A stretch of DNA of 64,000 nucleotides from Mycobacterium sp. Z3061 (GTDB taxonomy: Bacteria; Actinomycetota; Actinomycetes; Mycobacteriales; Mycobacteriaceae): NCBI RefSeq assembly GCF_031583025.1, contig NZ_CP134062.1, forward strand, positions 2,728,001 through 2,792,000, written 5' to 3'. Positions 34,071 through 46,224 of this stretch are shown here, piece after piece. The notes under the pieces were generated by a model. The model did not search any database and had not been told where the DNA came from. It was given only the letters and a program-made list of their open reading frames with translations. Within the stretch, counting starts at the first letter, position 1; each line of letters starts with the position of its first letter. The translations under genes were made by a program, and so were the position numbers.

Positions 34071-35189
34071 ATGAGTAAGGCTCTGCTGGTACTCGAAGAC
34101 GGCCGTGTCTACACCGGCACCACATTCGGGGCGATCGGTGAAACCCTGGGCGAAGCCGTGTTCAGCACCGGTATGTCCGGTTACCAGGAAACGCTGACCG
34201 ACCCCAGTTACCACCGGCAGATCGTGGTGGCCACCGCGCCGCAGATCGGCAACACCGGCTGGAACGACGAGGACGCCGAGAGTCGCGGCGACAAGATCTG
34301 GGTTGCCGGCTACGCCGTGCGCGACCCGTCGCCGCGCGCCTCCAACTGGCGCGCCACCAGCACGCTGGAAGCTGAGCTGGTCCGCCAGCGCATCGTCGGA
34401 ATCGCCGGTATCGACACCCGGGCCGTGGTGCGCCACCTGCGCAGCCGTGGCTCGATGAAGGCGGGTGTCTTCTCCGGCCCAGCCCTCGCCGAGCCCGCGC
34501 AGCTGGTCGAACGGGTCCGCGCGCAGCAGCCGATGCTCGGCGCCGACCTGGCCGGCGAGGTCAGCACACCCGAGACCTACGTCGTCGAACCCGAAGGGGC
34601 CCAGAGGTTTACCGTCGTCGCGCTGGACCTCGGTATCAAGACCAACACGCCGCGCAACTTCGCCCGTCGCGGGATCCGCAGCCACGTGCTGCCCTCGTCG
34701 GCGACCTTCGACCAGATCGCCGCGATCAAGCCCGACGGTGTGTTCCTGTCCAACGGCCCGGGCGACCCGGCCACCGCCGACCACACCGTCGCGCTCACCC
34801 GCGAGGTGCTGGGCGCCGGACTACCGCTGTTCGGGATCTGCTTCGGCAACCAGATCCTGGGCCGCGCACTCGGGCTGTCGACGTACAAGATGGTGTTCGG
34901 CCACCGCGGCATCAACATCCCGGTGATCGACCACGCCACCGGCCGGGTCGCGGTGACGTCACAGAATCACGGCTTCGCGCTCGAGGGGGAGGCGGGTCAG
35001 TCCTTCGACACGCCGTTCGGCACGGCGCAGGTCAGCCACACCTGCGCCAACGACGGTGTGGTCGAAGGCGTCAAACTCGTTGACGGACGGGCATTTTCGG
35101 TGCAATACCACCCGGAGGCCGCCGCCGGACCGCACGATGCGGAATACCTGTTCGACCAGTTCGTCGACCTGATGGAAGGGAACCGCTGA
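34071..35189 (+). CDS. carA: Carbamoyl-phosphate synthase small (glutaminase) subunit
   Basis: 372 residues. The N-terminal CPSase_sm_chain domain ([17 protein letters not shown]) and the class I glutamine amidotransferase domain are both present. The nucleophile Cys is in [12 protein letters not shown] near residue 264, and the catalytic His-Glu pair is in [10 protein letters not shown] near the C-terminus. It releases ammonia from glutamine and channels it to CarB. A 91-base spacer with an unusual palindrome separates it from carB. Confidence 0.97.
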   Translation: MSKALLVLEDGRVYTGTTFGAIGETLGEAVFSTGMSGYQETLTDPSYHRQIVVATAPQIGNTGWNDEDAESRGDKIWVAGYAVRDPSPRASNWRATSTLEAELVRQRIVGIAGIDTRAVVRHLRSRGSMKAGVFSGPALAEPAQLVERVRAQQPMLGADLAGEVSTPETYVVEPEGAQRFTVVALDLGIKTNTPRNFARRGIRSHVLPSSATFDQIAAIKPDGVFLSNGPGDPATADHTVALTREVLGAGLPLFGICFGNQILGRALGLSTYKMVFGHRGINIPVIDHATGRVAVTSQNHGFALEGEAGQSFDTPFGTAQVSHTCANDGVVEGVKLVDGRAFSVQYHPEAAAGPHDAEYLFDQFVDLMEGNR

Positions 35190-35208
35190 TGCCCTTCTGC
35201 GCGAACGC

Positions 35209-35230
35209 GCGTGTCTGTACAGCGACACGC
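35209..35230. repeat. Nested palindrome in the carA-carB spacer
   Basis: GCGTGTC (35209-35215) and GACACGC (35224-35230) are perfect 7-base inverted arms. The bases between include TGTACA, and CTGTACAG (35215-35222) is itself a palindrome. It lies in a 91-base gap (35190-35280) within a tightly packed operon. It could be a dispersed mycobacterial repeat or an RNA processing signal; genome-wide copies cannot be checked here. Confidence 0.5.
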
Positions 35231-35280
35231 CGAAAATCCCGGACAACCGCGCACGCTCGCGCCGGCAAAGGAGGCTGCTA

Positions 35281-38621
<3,341 letters not shown>

Positions 38622-38625
<4 letters not shown>

Positions 38626-39440
38626 CCGGTTTCGGGGCTCGGCTGGCACAGGCGCGGTCGAGTCGCGGACCGCTCTGTCTGGGCATCGATCCGCACCCCG
38701 AGTTGCTGCGGGCCTGGGAGCTGCCGGTCACGGCCGACGGCCTGGCCGCGTTCTGCGATGTCTGCGTCGACGCCTACGCGGGGTTCGCGATGGTCAAGCC
38801 GCAGGTGGCGTTCTTCGAGGCGTACGGTTCGGCCGGTTTCGCGGTGCTCGAGCGCACGACGGCCGCGCTGCGTGCCAACGGCGTGCTGGTGCTGGCCGAC
38901 GCCAAACGCGGCGACATCGGGTCGACGATGGCGGCCTACGCGACGGCGTGGGCCGGCGACTCGCCGCTGGCCGCCGACGCCGTGACGGCCTCGCCCTACC
39001 TCGGGTTCGGGTCCCTGCGGCCGCTGCTGGAAGTCGCAGCGGCACACGACCGCGGCGTGTTCGTGCTGGCCGCCACCTCGAACCCGGAGGGGCCGACGGT
39101 GCAGCGCGCCGACGCCGGGGGGCGCACGGTCGCCCAACTGATCGTGGATCACGTCGGTCAGGCCAACCAGGGGGCCGGCGCCGGCTCCGTCGGCGTGGTC
39201 GTCGGCGCGACGGTGCTGCAGGCCCCCGATTTGAGCGAGTTGGGCGGGCCCGTCCTGGTGCCCGGCGTAGGGGCTCAGGGCGGGCGTGCCGAGGCGCTGG
39301 CCGGACTCGGCGGTGCCGCGCCGCACCAGCTGTGGCCCGCGGTGTCGCGCGAGGTGCTGCGGGCCGGGCCCGCCGTGGCTGAGCTGCGTGCCGCCGGCGA
39401 GCGCATGCTCGAGGCCGTCGCCTACCTCAACGCAGGCTGA
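38622..39440 (+). CDS. pyrF: Orotidine 5'-phosphate decarboxylase
   Basis: Last step to UMP. The product begins [20 protein letters not shown], with the family signature [14 protein letters not shown] following. The catalytic region [18 protein letters not shown] holds the Lys-x-x-Asp motif, and [17 protein letters not shown] is the phosphate-binding end, as in the long actinobacterial PyrF class. The GTG at 38622 forms a GTGA overlap with the carB stop and gives 272 residues, matching the family. Confidence 0.95.
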
Positions 39441-39868
39441 AACGCTGGCTGACGGCGCGACACGCGCGAAGCGCCGCGAAAAAGCGTGATCCACGGCACT
39501 GCCACCTGCGGTTGTCTGCTGCCACCGACGCCGCCGAGGCGCCGCCAACGCCTCCGCGACCGGCATGACATCCCGAATGTCGGGAAAAACCGCAGGTCGA
39601 GGCCATTTTGTCGGCGGGGGCCGGTCCGGGGGCGCCTCGCGCAGCCCACGGTAGGAGGGTTCGCCGACGTTGCTGAGCAAACCGAGCGACGGCGGCGCCC
39701 GGCGCGTCGCGGCGGTGCCACGCTGGACAAATGACCCCGAAACCGGGGGGTCGGGTTAGATTTCGTCAGGAAGCGTGGGTACGGTCGTCTGCGCTGGCTG
39801 GAGTACCCGGCCAAGACAATGAAGATCGACAGATATCCGAGAAGATATCGCTGAGAGACGGAGGAATC
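39441..39868. other. 428-base noncoding region between pyrF and mihF
   Basis: No credible gene. M. tuberculosis has PE15/PPE20 (Rv1386-Rv1387) here; neither is present. Visible elements are a long-range 10-base inverted pair ACCTGCGGTT (39505-39514)/AACCGCAGGT (39589-39598), a hairpin GACCCC/GGGGTC at 39733-39752, and TAGATT at 39757-39762, a possible -10 for mihF giving a ~100-base leader. Confidence 0.5.
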
Positions 39869-40183
39869 GTGGCCCTTCCCCAGTTGACCGACGAGCAGCG
39901 CGCGGCCGCGTTGGAGAAGGCTGCTGCCGCACGTCGAGCACGAGCTGAGCTCAAGGATCGGCTCAAGCGTGGCGGCACCAACCTCACCCAGGTGCTCAAG
40001 GACGCCGAGAGCGACGAAGTTCTCGGCAAGATGAAGGTCTCTGCGCTGCTGGAGGCGTTGCCGAAGGTGGGCAAGGTCAAGGCGCAGGAGATCATGACCG
40101 AGCTCGAGATCGCTCCGACCCGTCGGCTGCGTGGTTTGGGCGACCGTCAGCGCAAGGCCCTGCTGGAAAAGTTCGGCTCCTAG
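39869..40183 (+). CDS. mihF: Mycobacterial integration host factor
   Basis: 104 residues, the size of the mature essential nucleoid protein. The N-terminal helix [20 protein letters not shown] is followed by the helix-two-turn-helix S13-like DNA-binding part ([20 protein letters not shown], then [19 protein letters not shown]). It bends DNA and supports site-specific recombination and chromosome organisation. GTG was chosen because GGAGG sits just upstream and the reading matches the biochemically defined start; a longer in-frame extension lacks the usual composition. Confidence 0.95.
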   Translation: MALPQLTDEQRAAALEKAAAARRARAELKDRLKRGGTNLTQVLKDAESDEVLGKMKVSALLEALPKVGKVKAQEIMTELEIAPTRRLRGLGDRQRKALLEKFGS

Positions 40184-40208
40184 TCGGGCCACCGACCCGG
40201 GAGCGCCG

Positions 40209-40814
40209 GTGAGCGCCGGCGGGGGACCGGAGGGTACGACGCCTGTTGGTAGGACAGTCGTGCTGTCCGGTCCCTCCGCGGTCGGCAAGTCGACGGTGGT
40301 CCGGTGTCTGCGCGAGCGGATGCCGAACCTGCACTTCAGCGTCTCGGCCACGACGCGGGCACCACGGCCGGGGGAGGTCGACGGCGTCGACTACCACTTC
40401 GTCAGCCCAGCCCGTTTCCAGCAGCTGATCGATCAGGGTGAACTGCTGGAATGGGCGGAAATCCACGGGGGATTGCATCGATCGGGCACTTTGGCCCAGC
40501 CGGTGCGCGCAGCCACGGCAGCCGGGTTTCCGGTACTTATCGAGGTCGATCTGGCCGGCGCCCGGGCGGTCAAGCAAGCCATGCCGGAGGCGCTGACGGT
40601 CTTTCTGGCCCCGCCGAGCTGGGAAGATCTGGAGGCCCGGCTGGTCGGCCGCGGCACCGAAACGCCCGAGGTCATCGCGCGGCGGCTGGATACGGCGCGC
40701 GTCGAACTGGCTGCGCAGGGCGACTTCGACGTGGTGGTGGTGAACAGTCGATTAGAGTCTGCGTGCGCCGAATTGGTATCCTTGCTGGTGGGAACCGTCC
40801 CTGACGCCGTTTAG
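40209..40814 (+). CDS. gmk: Guanylate kinase
   Basis: Phosphorylates GMP to GDP. 201 residues with P-loop GPSAVGKST (21-29), the GMP-binding segment [20 protein letters not shown], and lid/LID-like residues [16 protein letters not shown] at VSAGGGPEG was chosen; it lies 25 bases after mihF, and the variable N-terminal ~14 residues are normal for mycobacterial Gmk. Followed by the omega subunit gene, the common gmk-rpoZ arrangement. Confidence 0.95.
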   Translation: MSAGGGPEGTTPVGRTVVLSGPSAVGKSTVVRCLRERMPNLHFSVSATTRAPRPGEVDGVDYHFVSPARFQQLIDQGELLEWAEIHGGLHRSGTLAQPVRAATAAGFPVLIEVDLAGARAVKQAMPEALTVFLAPPSWEDLEARLVGRGTETPEVIARRLDTARVELAAQGDFDVVVVNSRLESACAELVSLLVGTVPDAV

Positions 40815-40848
40815 CGGGTCCCCGAATTTCGATAATCGAGTTTTTCGC

Positions 40849-40868
40849 CGTTCAAAACCGTTTGAACG
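40849..40868 (+). promoter_or_regulatory. 8-bp inverted repeat in the rpoZ leader
   Basis: CGTTCAAA and TTTGAACG flank ACCG, a perfect 8-base hairpin or operator 36 bases before rpoZ. GATAAT about 20 bases upstream could be the -10 of a separate rpoZ promoter, placing the repeat in the early transcribed leader. Confidence 0.35.
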
Positions 40869-40903
40869 CACTACGAACGTCCGAGCACCAGGAGATTTTT
40901 TAC

Positions 40904-41236
40904 GTGACCATTCCGCAGTCCGACACGTCGCTGACCGCCGTCGCAGCCGGGGATCAGCTCGATCCGTCGGCCGGTGTGGCGGGCGCCTACGACACCCCGC
41001 TGGGCATCACCAACCCGCCCATCGACGAGTTGCTGGACCGCGTCTCGAGCAAGTACGCGCTGGTGATCTACGCGGCCAAGCGGGCCCGCCAGATCAACGA
41101 CTACTACAACCAGCTCGGCGAGGGCATCCTCGAGTACGTCGGCCCGTTGGTCGAGCCCGGCTTGCAGGAGAAGCCGCTTTCGATCGCGATGCGCGAAATT
41201 CACGCTGACCTGCTCGAACACACCGAGGGCGAGTAA
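40904..41236 (+). CDS. rpoZ: RNA polymerase omega subunit
   Basis: 110 residues. The conserved omega core is [20 protein letters not shown] followed by [22 protein letters not shown], which chaperones beta-prime during RNA polymerase assembly. GTG with an AGGAG ribosome site nine bases upstream gives exactly the M. tuberculosis length; an in-frame ATG further upstream would add ~14 unconserved residues. coaBC follows after 14 bases. Confidence 0.95.
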   Translation: MTIPQSDTSLTAVAAGDQLDPSAGVAGAYDTPLGITNPPIDELLDRVSSKYALVIYAAKRARQINDYYNQLGEGILEYVGPLVEPGLQEKPLSIAMREIHADLLEHTEGE

Positions 41237-41250
41237 CAGGGTCTGGCGCC

Positions 41251-42519
41251 GTGGACAGTGAGCGCAGCAAGCGGATCATCGTCGGCGTTTCCGGCGGTAT
41301 CGCGGCCTACAAGGCCTGCACAGTTGTCCGTCAGCTCACTGAAGCCGGCCACCGCGTCCGGGTAATACCCACCGAGTCGGCCCTGCGCTTCGTGGGCGCC
41401 GCCACCTTCGAGGCGCTGTCCGGCGAGCCGGTGCGCACCGGGGTATTCCAGGACGTTCCCGAGGTGCCTCACGTCCGGCTCGGCCAGCAGGCCGATCTGG
41501 TCGTGGTCGCCCCGGCGACCGCTGATCTGCTGGCCCGGGCCGTGGCCGGTCGGGCCGACGACCTGCTGACCGGAACGCTGCTCACCGCCCGCTGCCCGGT
41601 GATGTTCGCGCCGGCCATGCACACCGAGATGTGGTTGCACCCGGCCACCGTCGACAACGTCGCCACCCTGCGCCGCCGCGGCGCGGTGGTGCTGGAACCC
41701 GCCTCGGGCCGCCTCACCGGCGCCGATAGCGGCGCCGGGCGCCTGCCTGAGGCGGAGGAGATCACCACCCTGGCCCATTTGCTGTTGGAGCGCCACGACG
41801 CGTTGCCTTACGACCTCGCCGGCTGCAAGGTGCTGGTGACGGCCGGCGGCACCCGCGAGGCGATCGATCCGGTGCGCTTCATCGGTAACCGCAGTTCCGG
41901 CAAGCAGGGGTATGCCGTGGCCCGGGTGGCCGCCCAGCGCGGCGCCGAGGTCACGCTCATCGCGGGGCACACCGCGGGACTCATCGACCCGGCCGGGGTG
42001 AATGTGGTGCACGTCAGCTCGGCCGAGCAGCTCGGTAGCGCGGTGTCCAAGCACGCCCCGGAAGCCAACGTGCTGGTGATGGCTGCGGCGGTGGCCGACT
42101 TCCGGCCCACCCAGGTTGCCACCGCCAAGATCAAAAAGAGCCCGGACAGCCAACAGGGGCCACCTCCCATCGAACTGGTCCGCAACGACGACGTGCTGGC
42201 TGGCGCGGTGCAGGCCCGCTCACACGGTCAGCTGCCCAACATGCGCGCCATCGTCGGGTTCGCGGCCGAGACCGGTGACGCCAACGGCGACGTGCTCTTC
42301 CACGCCCGCGCCAAGCTGCGGCGTAAGGGCTGCGATCTGCTGGTCGTCAATGCCGTCGGTGACGGCAGGGCGTTCGAAGTGGACAGCAACGACGGCTGGC
42401 TGCTGGCTGCCGACGGCACCGAGTCGGCGCTGCAGCACGGCTCCAAGACTTTGATGGCGAGCCGTATCGTTGATGCGATCGCCACGTTCCTGCACGGGGA
42501 CGTCGCCGAAGACAGATAA
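41251..42519 (+). CDS. coaBC: Bifunctional phosphopantothenoylcysteine decarboxylase/synthetase
   Basis: 422 residues (also called dfp). The N-terminal CoaC flavoprotein half (~1-185) has VGVSGGIAAYKACTVVRQL, then VVVAPATADLLARAVAG and PAMHTEMWLHPATVDN with the substrate-recognition PxMNxxMW-like motif. The C-terminal CoaB half has VTAGGTREAIDPVRFIGNRS, SSGKQGYAVA and NDVL/VGFAAETGD-type segments for CTP-dependent ligation of cysteine. Together they convert phosphopantothenate to 4'-phosphopantetheine. GTG start. Confidence 0.96.
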   Translation: MDSERSKRIIVGVSGGIAAYKACTVVRQLTEAGHRVRVIPTESALRFVGAATFEALSGEPVRTGVFQDVPEVPHVRLGQQADLVVVAPATADLLARAVAGRADDLLTGTLLTARCPVMFAPAMHTEMWLHPATVDNVATLRRRGAVVLEPASGRLTGADSGAGRLPEAEEITTLAHLLLERHDALPYDLAGCKVLVTAGGTREAIDPVRFIGNRSSGKQGYAVARVAAQRGAEVTLIAGHTAGLIDPAGVNVVHVSSAEQLGSAVSKHAPEANVLVMAAAVADFRPTQVATAKIKKSPDSQQGPPPIELVRNDDVLAGAVQARSHGQLPNMRAIVGFAAETGDANGDVLFHARAKLRRKGCDLLVVNAVGDGRAFEVDSNDGWLLAADGTESALQHGSKTLMASRIVDAIATFLHGDVAEDR

Positions 42520-42658
42520 CGTGTGCCGGGCAGCGTGGCCCGTCGGGAACCCCCGAGAATTTGCAGACTGGCCGTCGGGTCCGGTTTGCTTGATGGCAGT
42601 GAAAAATAATTCGCCTAACTAACAGTTGGGCGGGCATGGACTGGAAGGACGTACCAGG

Positions 42659-43870
42659 GTGAGCGAGAAGGGTCGGCTATTTACCAGCGAGTCGGTGACC
42701 GAGGGGCATCCAGACAAGATCTGTGACGCGATCAGTGACTCGGTCCTCGACGCGCTGCTGGCGGGCGACCCGCGCTCCCGTGTGGCGGTCGAAACGCTGG
42801 TGACCACCGGGCAGGTGCACGTGGTGGGTGAGGTGACGACGTCGGCGAAAGAGGCGTTCGCCGACATCACCAACACGGTGCGCGCACGGATCCTCGACAT
42901 CGGCTACGACTCTTCGGAGAAGGGCTTCGACGGCGCGTCCTGCGGGGTCAACATCGGCATCGGCGCGCAATCCCCGGACATTGCCCAGGGCGTCGACACC
43001 GCCCACGAGGCCCGCGTCGAGGGCGCGGCGGACCCGCTGGACTCCCAGGGCGCGGGCGACCAGGGCCTGATGTTCGGTTACGCGATCAACGACACCCCGG
43101 AGCTGATGCCGCTGCCCATCGCGCTGGCTCACCGGCTGTCGCGGAAGCTGACCGAGGTCCGCAAGAACGGCACGCTGGACTACCTGCGGCCGGACGGCAA
43201 GACCCAGGTGACCATCGCCTACGAGGACAACGTTCCGGTGCGGCTGGACACCGTGGTGGTCTCGACCCAGCACGCCGACGGCATCGACCTGGAAAACACG
43301 CTGGACCCCGACATTCGCCGGCACGTGCTGCAGACGGTGCTGGAGGAACTGGGCCACGAGACACTGGACTCGTCGTCGACGCGCGTGCTGGTCAACCCGA
43401 CCGGGAAGTTCGTCCTGGGCGGGCCGATGGGTGACGCCGGCCTGACGGGCCGCAAGATCATCGTCGACACCTACGGCGGCTGGGCCCGGCACGGAGGCGG
43501 CGCGTTCTCCGGCAAGGACCCGTCCAAGGTGGACCGGTCGGCCGCGTACGCGATGCGCTGGGTGGCCAAGAACGTCGTTGCCGCCGGGCTGGCGGAGCGC
43601 GTGGAGGTCCAGGTGGCCTACGCCATCGGTAAGGCCGCCCCGGTGGGGCTGTTCATCGAGACGTTCGGCACCGAAGCCGTCGACCCGGTCAAGATCGAGA
43701 AGATCATCCCCGAGGTGTTCGACCTGCGGCCCGGCGCGATCATCCGCGACCTGGACCTGCTGCGCCCGATCTACGCGCCTACCGCTGCCTACGGGCACTT
43801 CGGGCGGACGGACATCGAGCTGCCCTGGGAGCAGCTGGACAAGGTCGACGACCTCAAGCGCGCGATCTAG
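42659..43870 (+). CDS. metK: S-adenosylmethionine synthetase
   Basis: 403 residues. Signatures are [14 protein letters not shown] at the N-terminus, [12 protein letters not shown] (ATP site) and [19 protein letters not shown] (P-loop-like). It makes SAM from methionine and ATP. GTG was chosen since [11 protein letters not shown] matches the family start and length. The 139-base upstream gap has TTGATG and AT-rich sequence suggestive of a promoter; I did not recognise a SAM riboswitch. A perfect inverted repeat begins nine bases after the stop. Confidence 0.97.
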   Translation: MSEKGRLFTSESVTEGHPDKICDAISDSVLDALLAGDPRSRVAVETLVTTGQVHVVGEVTTSAKEAFADITNTVRARILDIGYDSSEKGFDGASCGVNIGIGAQSPDIAQGVDTAHEARVEGAADPLDSQGAGDQGLMFGYAINDTPELMPLPIALAHRLSRKLTEVRKNGTLDYLRPDGKTQVTIAYEDNVPVRLDTVVVSTQHADGIDLENTLDPDIRRHVLQTVLEELGHETLDSSSTRVLVNPTGKFVLGGPMGDAGLTGRKIIVDTYGGWARHGGGAFSGKDPSKVDRSAAYAMRWVAKNVVAAGLAERVEVQVAYAIGKAAPVGLFIETFGTEAVDPVKIEKIIPEVFDLRPGAIIRDLDLLRPIYAPTAAYGHFGRTDIELPWEQLDKVDDLKRAI

Positions 43871-43878
43871 CGTTCTCC

Positions 43879-43940
43879 CGCGAGCAGACGCAAACTCGCA
43901 CTGCGCGGCTTCGCCGCGCGCGAGTTTGCGTCTGCTCGCG
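43879..43940. terminator. Perfect 21-bp inverted repeat between convergent metK and PPOX genes
   Basis: Arms 43879-43899 and 43920-43940 are perfectly complementary (core GAGCAGACGCAAACTCGC). The 20-base loop contains its own hairpin GCGCGGC-ttc-GCCGCGC. It sits in the 96-base gap between converging genes, so it could terminate both. The very long perfect stem also fits a dispersed palindromic repeat element. Confidence 0.65.
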
Positions 43941-43966
43941 AACGGGAGGTGGCCCCAACTCGCGTA

Positions 43967-44533
43967 CTAACGGGGCGGCAGCGGGTGGTCCGGGTCCAGC
44001 CCGGTCAGGCCGTCGATGCTGTGCTGATTGCGGCCGATGGTGCCGGCGTAGGCCTCGTGCGGCTGCTTGCTGTGATAGTTGTCCAGCACCGGACGCTCGT
44101 CTACCAGTTCGTAGTAGGGCACCGCGAACCCGCACGCGTCCGCGATCCGTTCCACATCGACGACGATGGCCGCCCGCACGCCCGCCCGCAGCTCGCCGAA
44201 ATGGGCTCGCACACGGCCGAATTCGTCATCATCGGGGCGCAGCACCCGGCCCGTGCCGAACAGTCGCAGAATGCGCGAGTTTCGGGTGAAGGAGCAGAAC
44301 ATCAGCGTGATGCGGCCGTTGTCCCGCAGGTGCGCAATGGTTTCCACGCCGCTGCCGAACAGGTCGAGGTAGGCGACCGTGTGGTCGTCGAGCACCGCAA
44401 ACGTGTCGGCGTATCCCTTGGGGGACAGATTGATTCGGCCGCCCTCGGACGGGGCGGTGGCGACGAAGAACATCGCCTGTTCGTCGATGAACGCCCGCAG
44501 CGAGTCGTCGAGATGGGAGAACACTTTCGCCAT
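43967..44533 (-). CDS. Pyridoxamine-phosphate-oxidase-fold (PPOX) flavin protein
   Basis: 188 residues. The split-barrel FMN-binding domain is seen in AMFFVATAPSEGGRINLSPK, AYLDLFGSGVETIAHLRDNG and ITLMFCSFTRNSRILRLFGT, followed by VDVERIADACGFAVPYYELV. This subfamily (PPOX class, general stress-like) binds FMN, F420 or heme; which one cannot be told from sequence. ATG with no ribosome site and a TANNNT box six bases upstream, so probably leaderless. It is not part of the adjacent monooxygenase transcript as far as can be seen. Confidence 0.85.
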   Translation of the reverse strand: MAKVFSHLDDSLRAFIDEQAMFFVATAPSEGGRINLSPKGYADTFAVLDDHTVAYLDLFGSGVETIAHLRDNGRITLMFCSFTRNSRILRLFGTGRVLRPDDDEFGRVRAHFGELRAGVRAAIVVDVERIADACGFAVPYYELVDERPVLDNYHSKQPHEAYAGTIGRNQHSIDGLTGLDPDHPLPPR

Positions 44534-44539
44534 GGTCTG

Positions 44540-44545
44540 AGCCTA
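44540..44545 (-). promoter_or_regulatory. -10 box for leaderless PPOX gene
   Basis: On the minus strand TAGGCT ends six bases before the ATG, with no Shine-Dalgarno sequence between, which fits leaderless transcription. Confidence 0.45.
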
Positions 44546-44649
44546 GCGGCAGGTGGGTGACGGCCGACGGCATCGTCGAAACTGAAACCGGGTACACCTC
44601 GCACGGCGTGTCGTGTGCCCAGGTCAAGTGTCGCGAACGCCGCGCGGTC

Positions 44650-46134
44650 CTATCCCGTGTACCGGTAGTCGTCCAGATCGAAATGCCTACTGCGCCAGTA
44701 CGCTTCGACGGTCGTCGTAGGCCGCAGCGGGACGTCGCCGTTCTTGTCGAAGTAGTAGCTGTTGGCCAGCCGGCAGCTGTCCTGCCAGAACACCTGACGG
44801 TAGCGCCGGCGCATCATCTCGGCGAAATAGCGGTCGTTGGCCTCCTCGGTGACCTCCACCCGCGTCGCACCCTCGGCGCGCGCCCGCTTCAGGCAACGCA
44901 GGATGTGGTGCGTCTGGGTCTCGATCAACGCGAAGTAGGACGACCCGACGTAGCCGTAGGGCCCGAACACCGCGAAGAAGTTGGGGAAGCCCGGAATGCT
45001 GACTCCCTCATAGGCCTGCGTGCGATGCTCGTCCCAGAACCGGCTCAACGACTGCCCCCCGACGCCGGACACCGCATAGGTCAGCACGTCGTCGCTGTCG
45101 AGAACCTTGAAGCCGGTGGCCAGAATCAGGACGTCGACGTCGAAATGGGTCCCGTCATCCGTCGCGACCGATGACGGGGTGATCTTCTCGATCGGCCTGG
45201 TGACCAGCCGAACGTTGTCCCGGTTGAACGTGGACAGATAGGTGTTGTGAAAGCCCGGGCGTTTGCAGCCCACCGCATACTGCGGCGTGAGTTGCTCGCG
45301 CACGTCAGGGTCCTCGACCTCCTGCCGCAGATAGCGCCGCCCCGCCGCGGCCATCCACTTGGCCAGCGGAAACACCTTGAAGTAGTGCGCCGAGATCGGG
45401 AAGGTCGCTTCGACGAATGCCTGGCTGAGCATTCGCTGCACCGCTTTGCCGCCGGGAATCCGCATCGCCCAGCGCGCGGCCGCCGGCAGCGGAACGTCGA
45501 ACTTCGGGAAGCACCAGATGGGGGTGCGCTGAAAGACGGTGAGGCTCGAGACCGCCGGCGCGATCTCCGGGATGATCTGGACGGCCGAGGCGCCGGTGCC
45601 GATGATCCCGACGCGCTTGCCGGTGAGATCCTGGGCGTGGTCCCAGCGCGCGGTGTGCATGGTGATGCCGTCGAACGAGTCGACTCCGTCGATGTCGGGC
45701 AACTTCGGCACCGTCAGGACGCCGCTGGCGCTGATGATGTAGCGGGCCGTGATCTCACCGCCCGGGTCGGTCTGTACCCGCCACAGACCCCGCTGCTCGT
45801 CGAACTCGGCCGCGATCACTTTGGTGTTGAAGCGAATTCGTGACCGGATGCCGTACTTCTCCACACAGTGCTCGGCGTAGGCCCGCAGCTCCCGGCCGGG
45901 CGCGTAGGTGCGGGACCAATCCGGGCTCTGCTCGAAGGAGAATTGGTAAGAGAAGGACGGAATGTCGACGGCGATCCCCGGGTAGGTGTTCCAGTACCAA
46001 GTGCCGCCGACGCCGTCGCCGGCCTCGACGATCAGATAGTCGGAGAATCCCCCCTCGTCGAGCTTGATGGCGGCGCCGATGCCGGAGAACCCGGCGCCGA
46101 CGATCAGGACTTCGTGGTCGGGAGCGGTACCCAT
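44650..46134 (-). CDS. Baeyer-Villiger-type flavin monooxygenase (Rv1393c-like)
   Basis: 494 residues. The FAD motif GAGFSG is at 13-18, and the Baeyer-Villiger fingerprint FDGITMHTARWD at 154-165 matches FxGxxxHxxxW(P/D). The NADPH motif GTGASA is near 179-184. Other family landmarks are GVGGTWYWNTYPGIAVDIPS and the C-terminal ATGFK pattern. It would use NADPH and O2 to insert oxygen next to a ketone or oxidise S/N atoms; the substrate is unknown. The ATG after GGAGGAATGCGCA was chosen over a longer reading. Located as Rv1393c next to metK, but the following cyp132 is absent. Confidence 0.93.
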   Translation of the reverse strand: MGTAPDHEVLIVGAGFSGIGAAIKLDEGGFSDYLIVEAGDGVGGTWYWNTYPGIAVDIPSFSYQFSFEQSPDWSRTYAPGRELRAYAEHCVEKYGIRSRIRFNTKVIAAEFDEQRGLWRVQTDPGGEITARYIISASGVLTVPKLPDIDGVDSFDGITMHTARWDHAQDLTGKRVGIIGTGASAVQIIPEIAPAVSSLTVFQRTPIWCFPKFDVPLPAAARWAMRIPGGKAVQRMLSQAFVEATFPISAHYFKVFPLAKWMAAAGRRYLRQEVEDPDVREQLTPQYAVGCKRPGFHNTYLSTFNRDNVRLVTRPIEKITPSSVATDDGTHFDVDVLILATGFKVLDSDDVLTYAVSGVGGQSLSRFWDEHRTQAYEGVSIPGFPNFFAVFGPYGYVGSSYFALIETQTHHILRCLKRARAEGATRVEVTEEANDRYFAEMMRRRYRQVFWQDSCRLANSYYFDKNGDVPLRPTTTVEAYWRSRHFDLDDYRYTG

Positions 46135-46224
46135 TGCGCATTCCTCCGATGGCGTTGCACGCCGCCGCACTTCGGTGGTGCATTGCCGTTATTCGCAGCG
46201 TACGGCGTGCTCCACTAGTGAGCG

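Noticed and set aside
39486..39734. Short open frame between pyrF and mihF
   Set aside because: Arg/Pro-rich composition, no ribosome site and no family resemblance; treated as noncoding. It is not a PE or PPE remnant that I can recognise.
39731..39868. 46-residue N-terminal extension of mihF
   Set aside because: In-frame, but the GGAGG site and the known mature protein both point to the GTG at 39869.
42520..42658. SAM riboswitch before metK
   Set aside because: The 139-base leader does not show the conserved core of SAM-I or SAM-IV that I would expect; no multi-stem junction could be drawn by eye.
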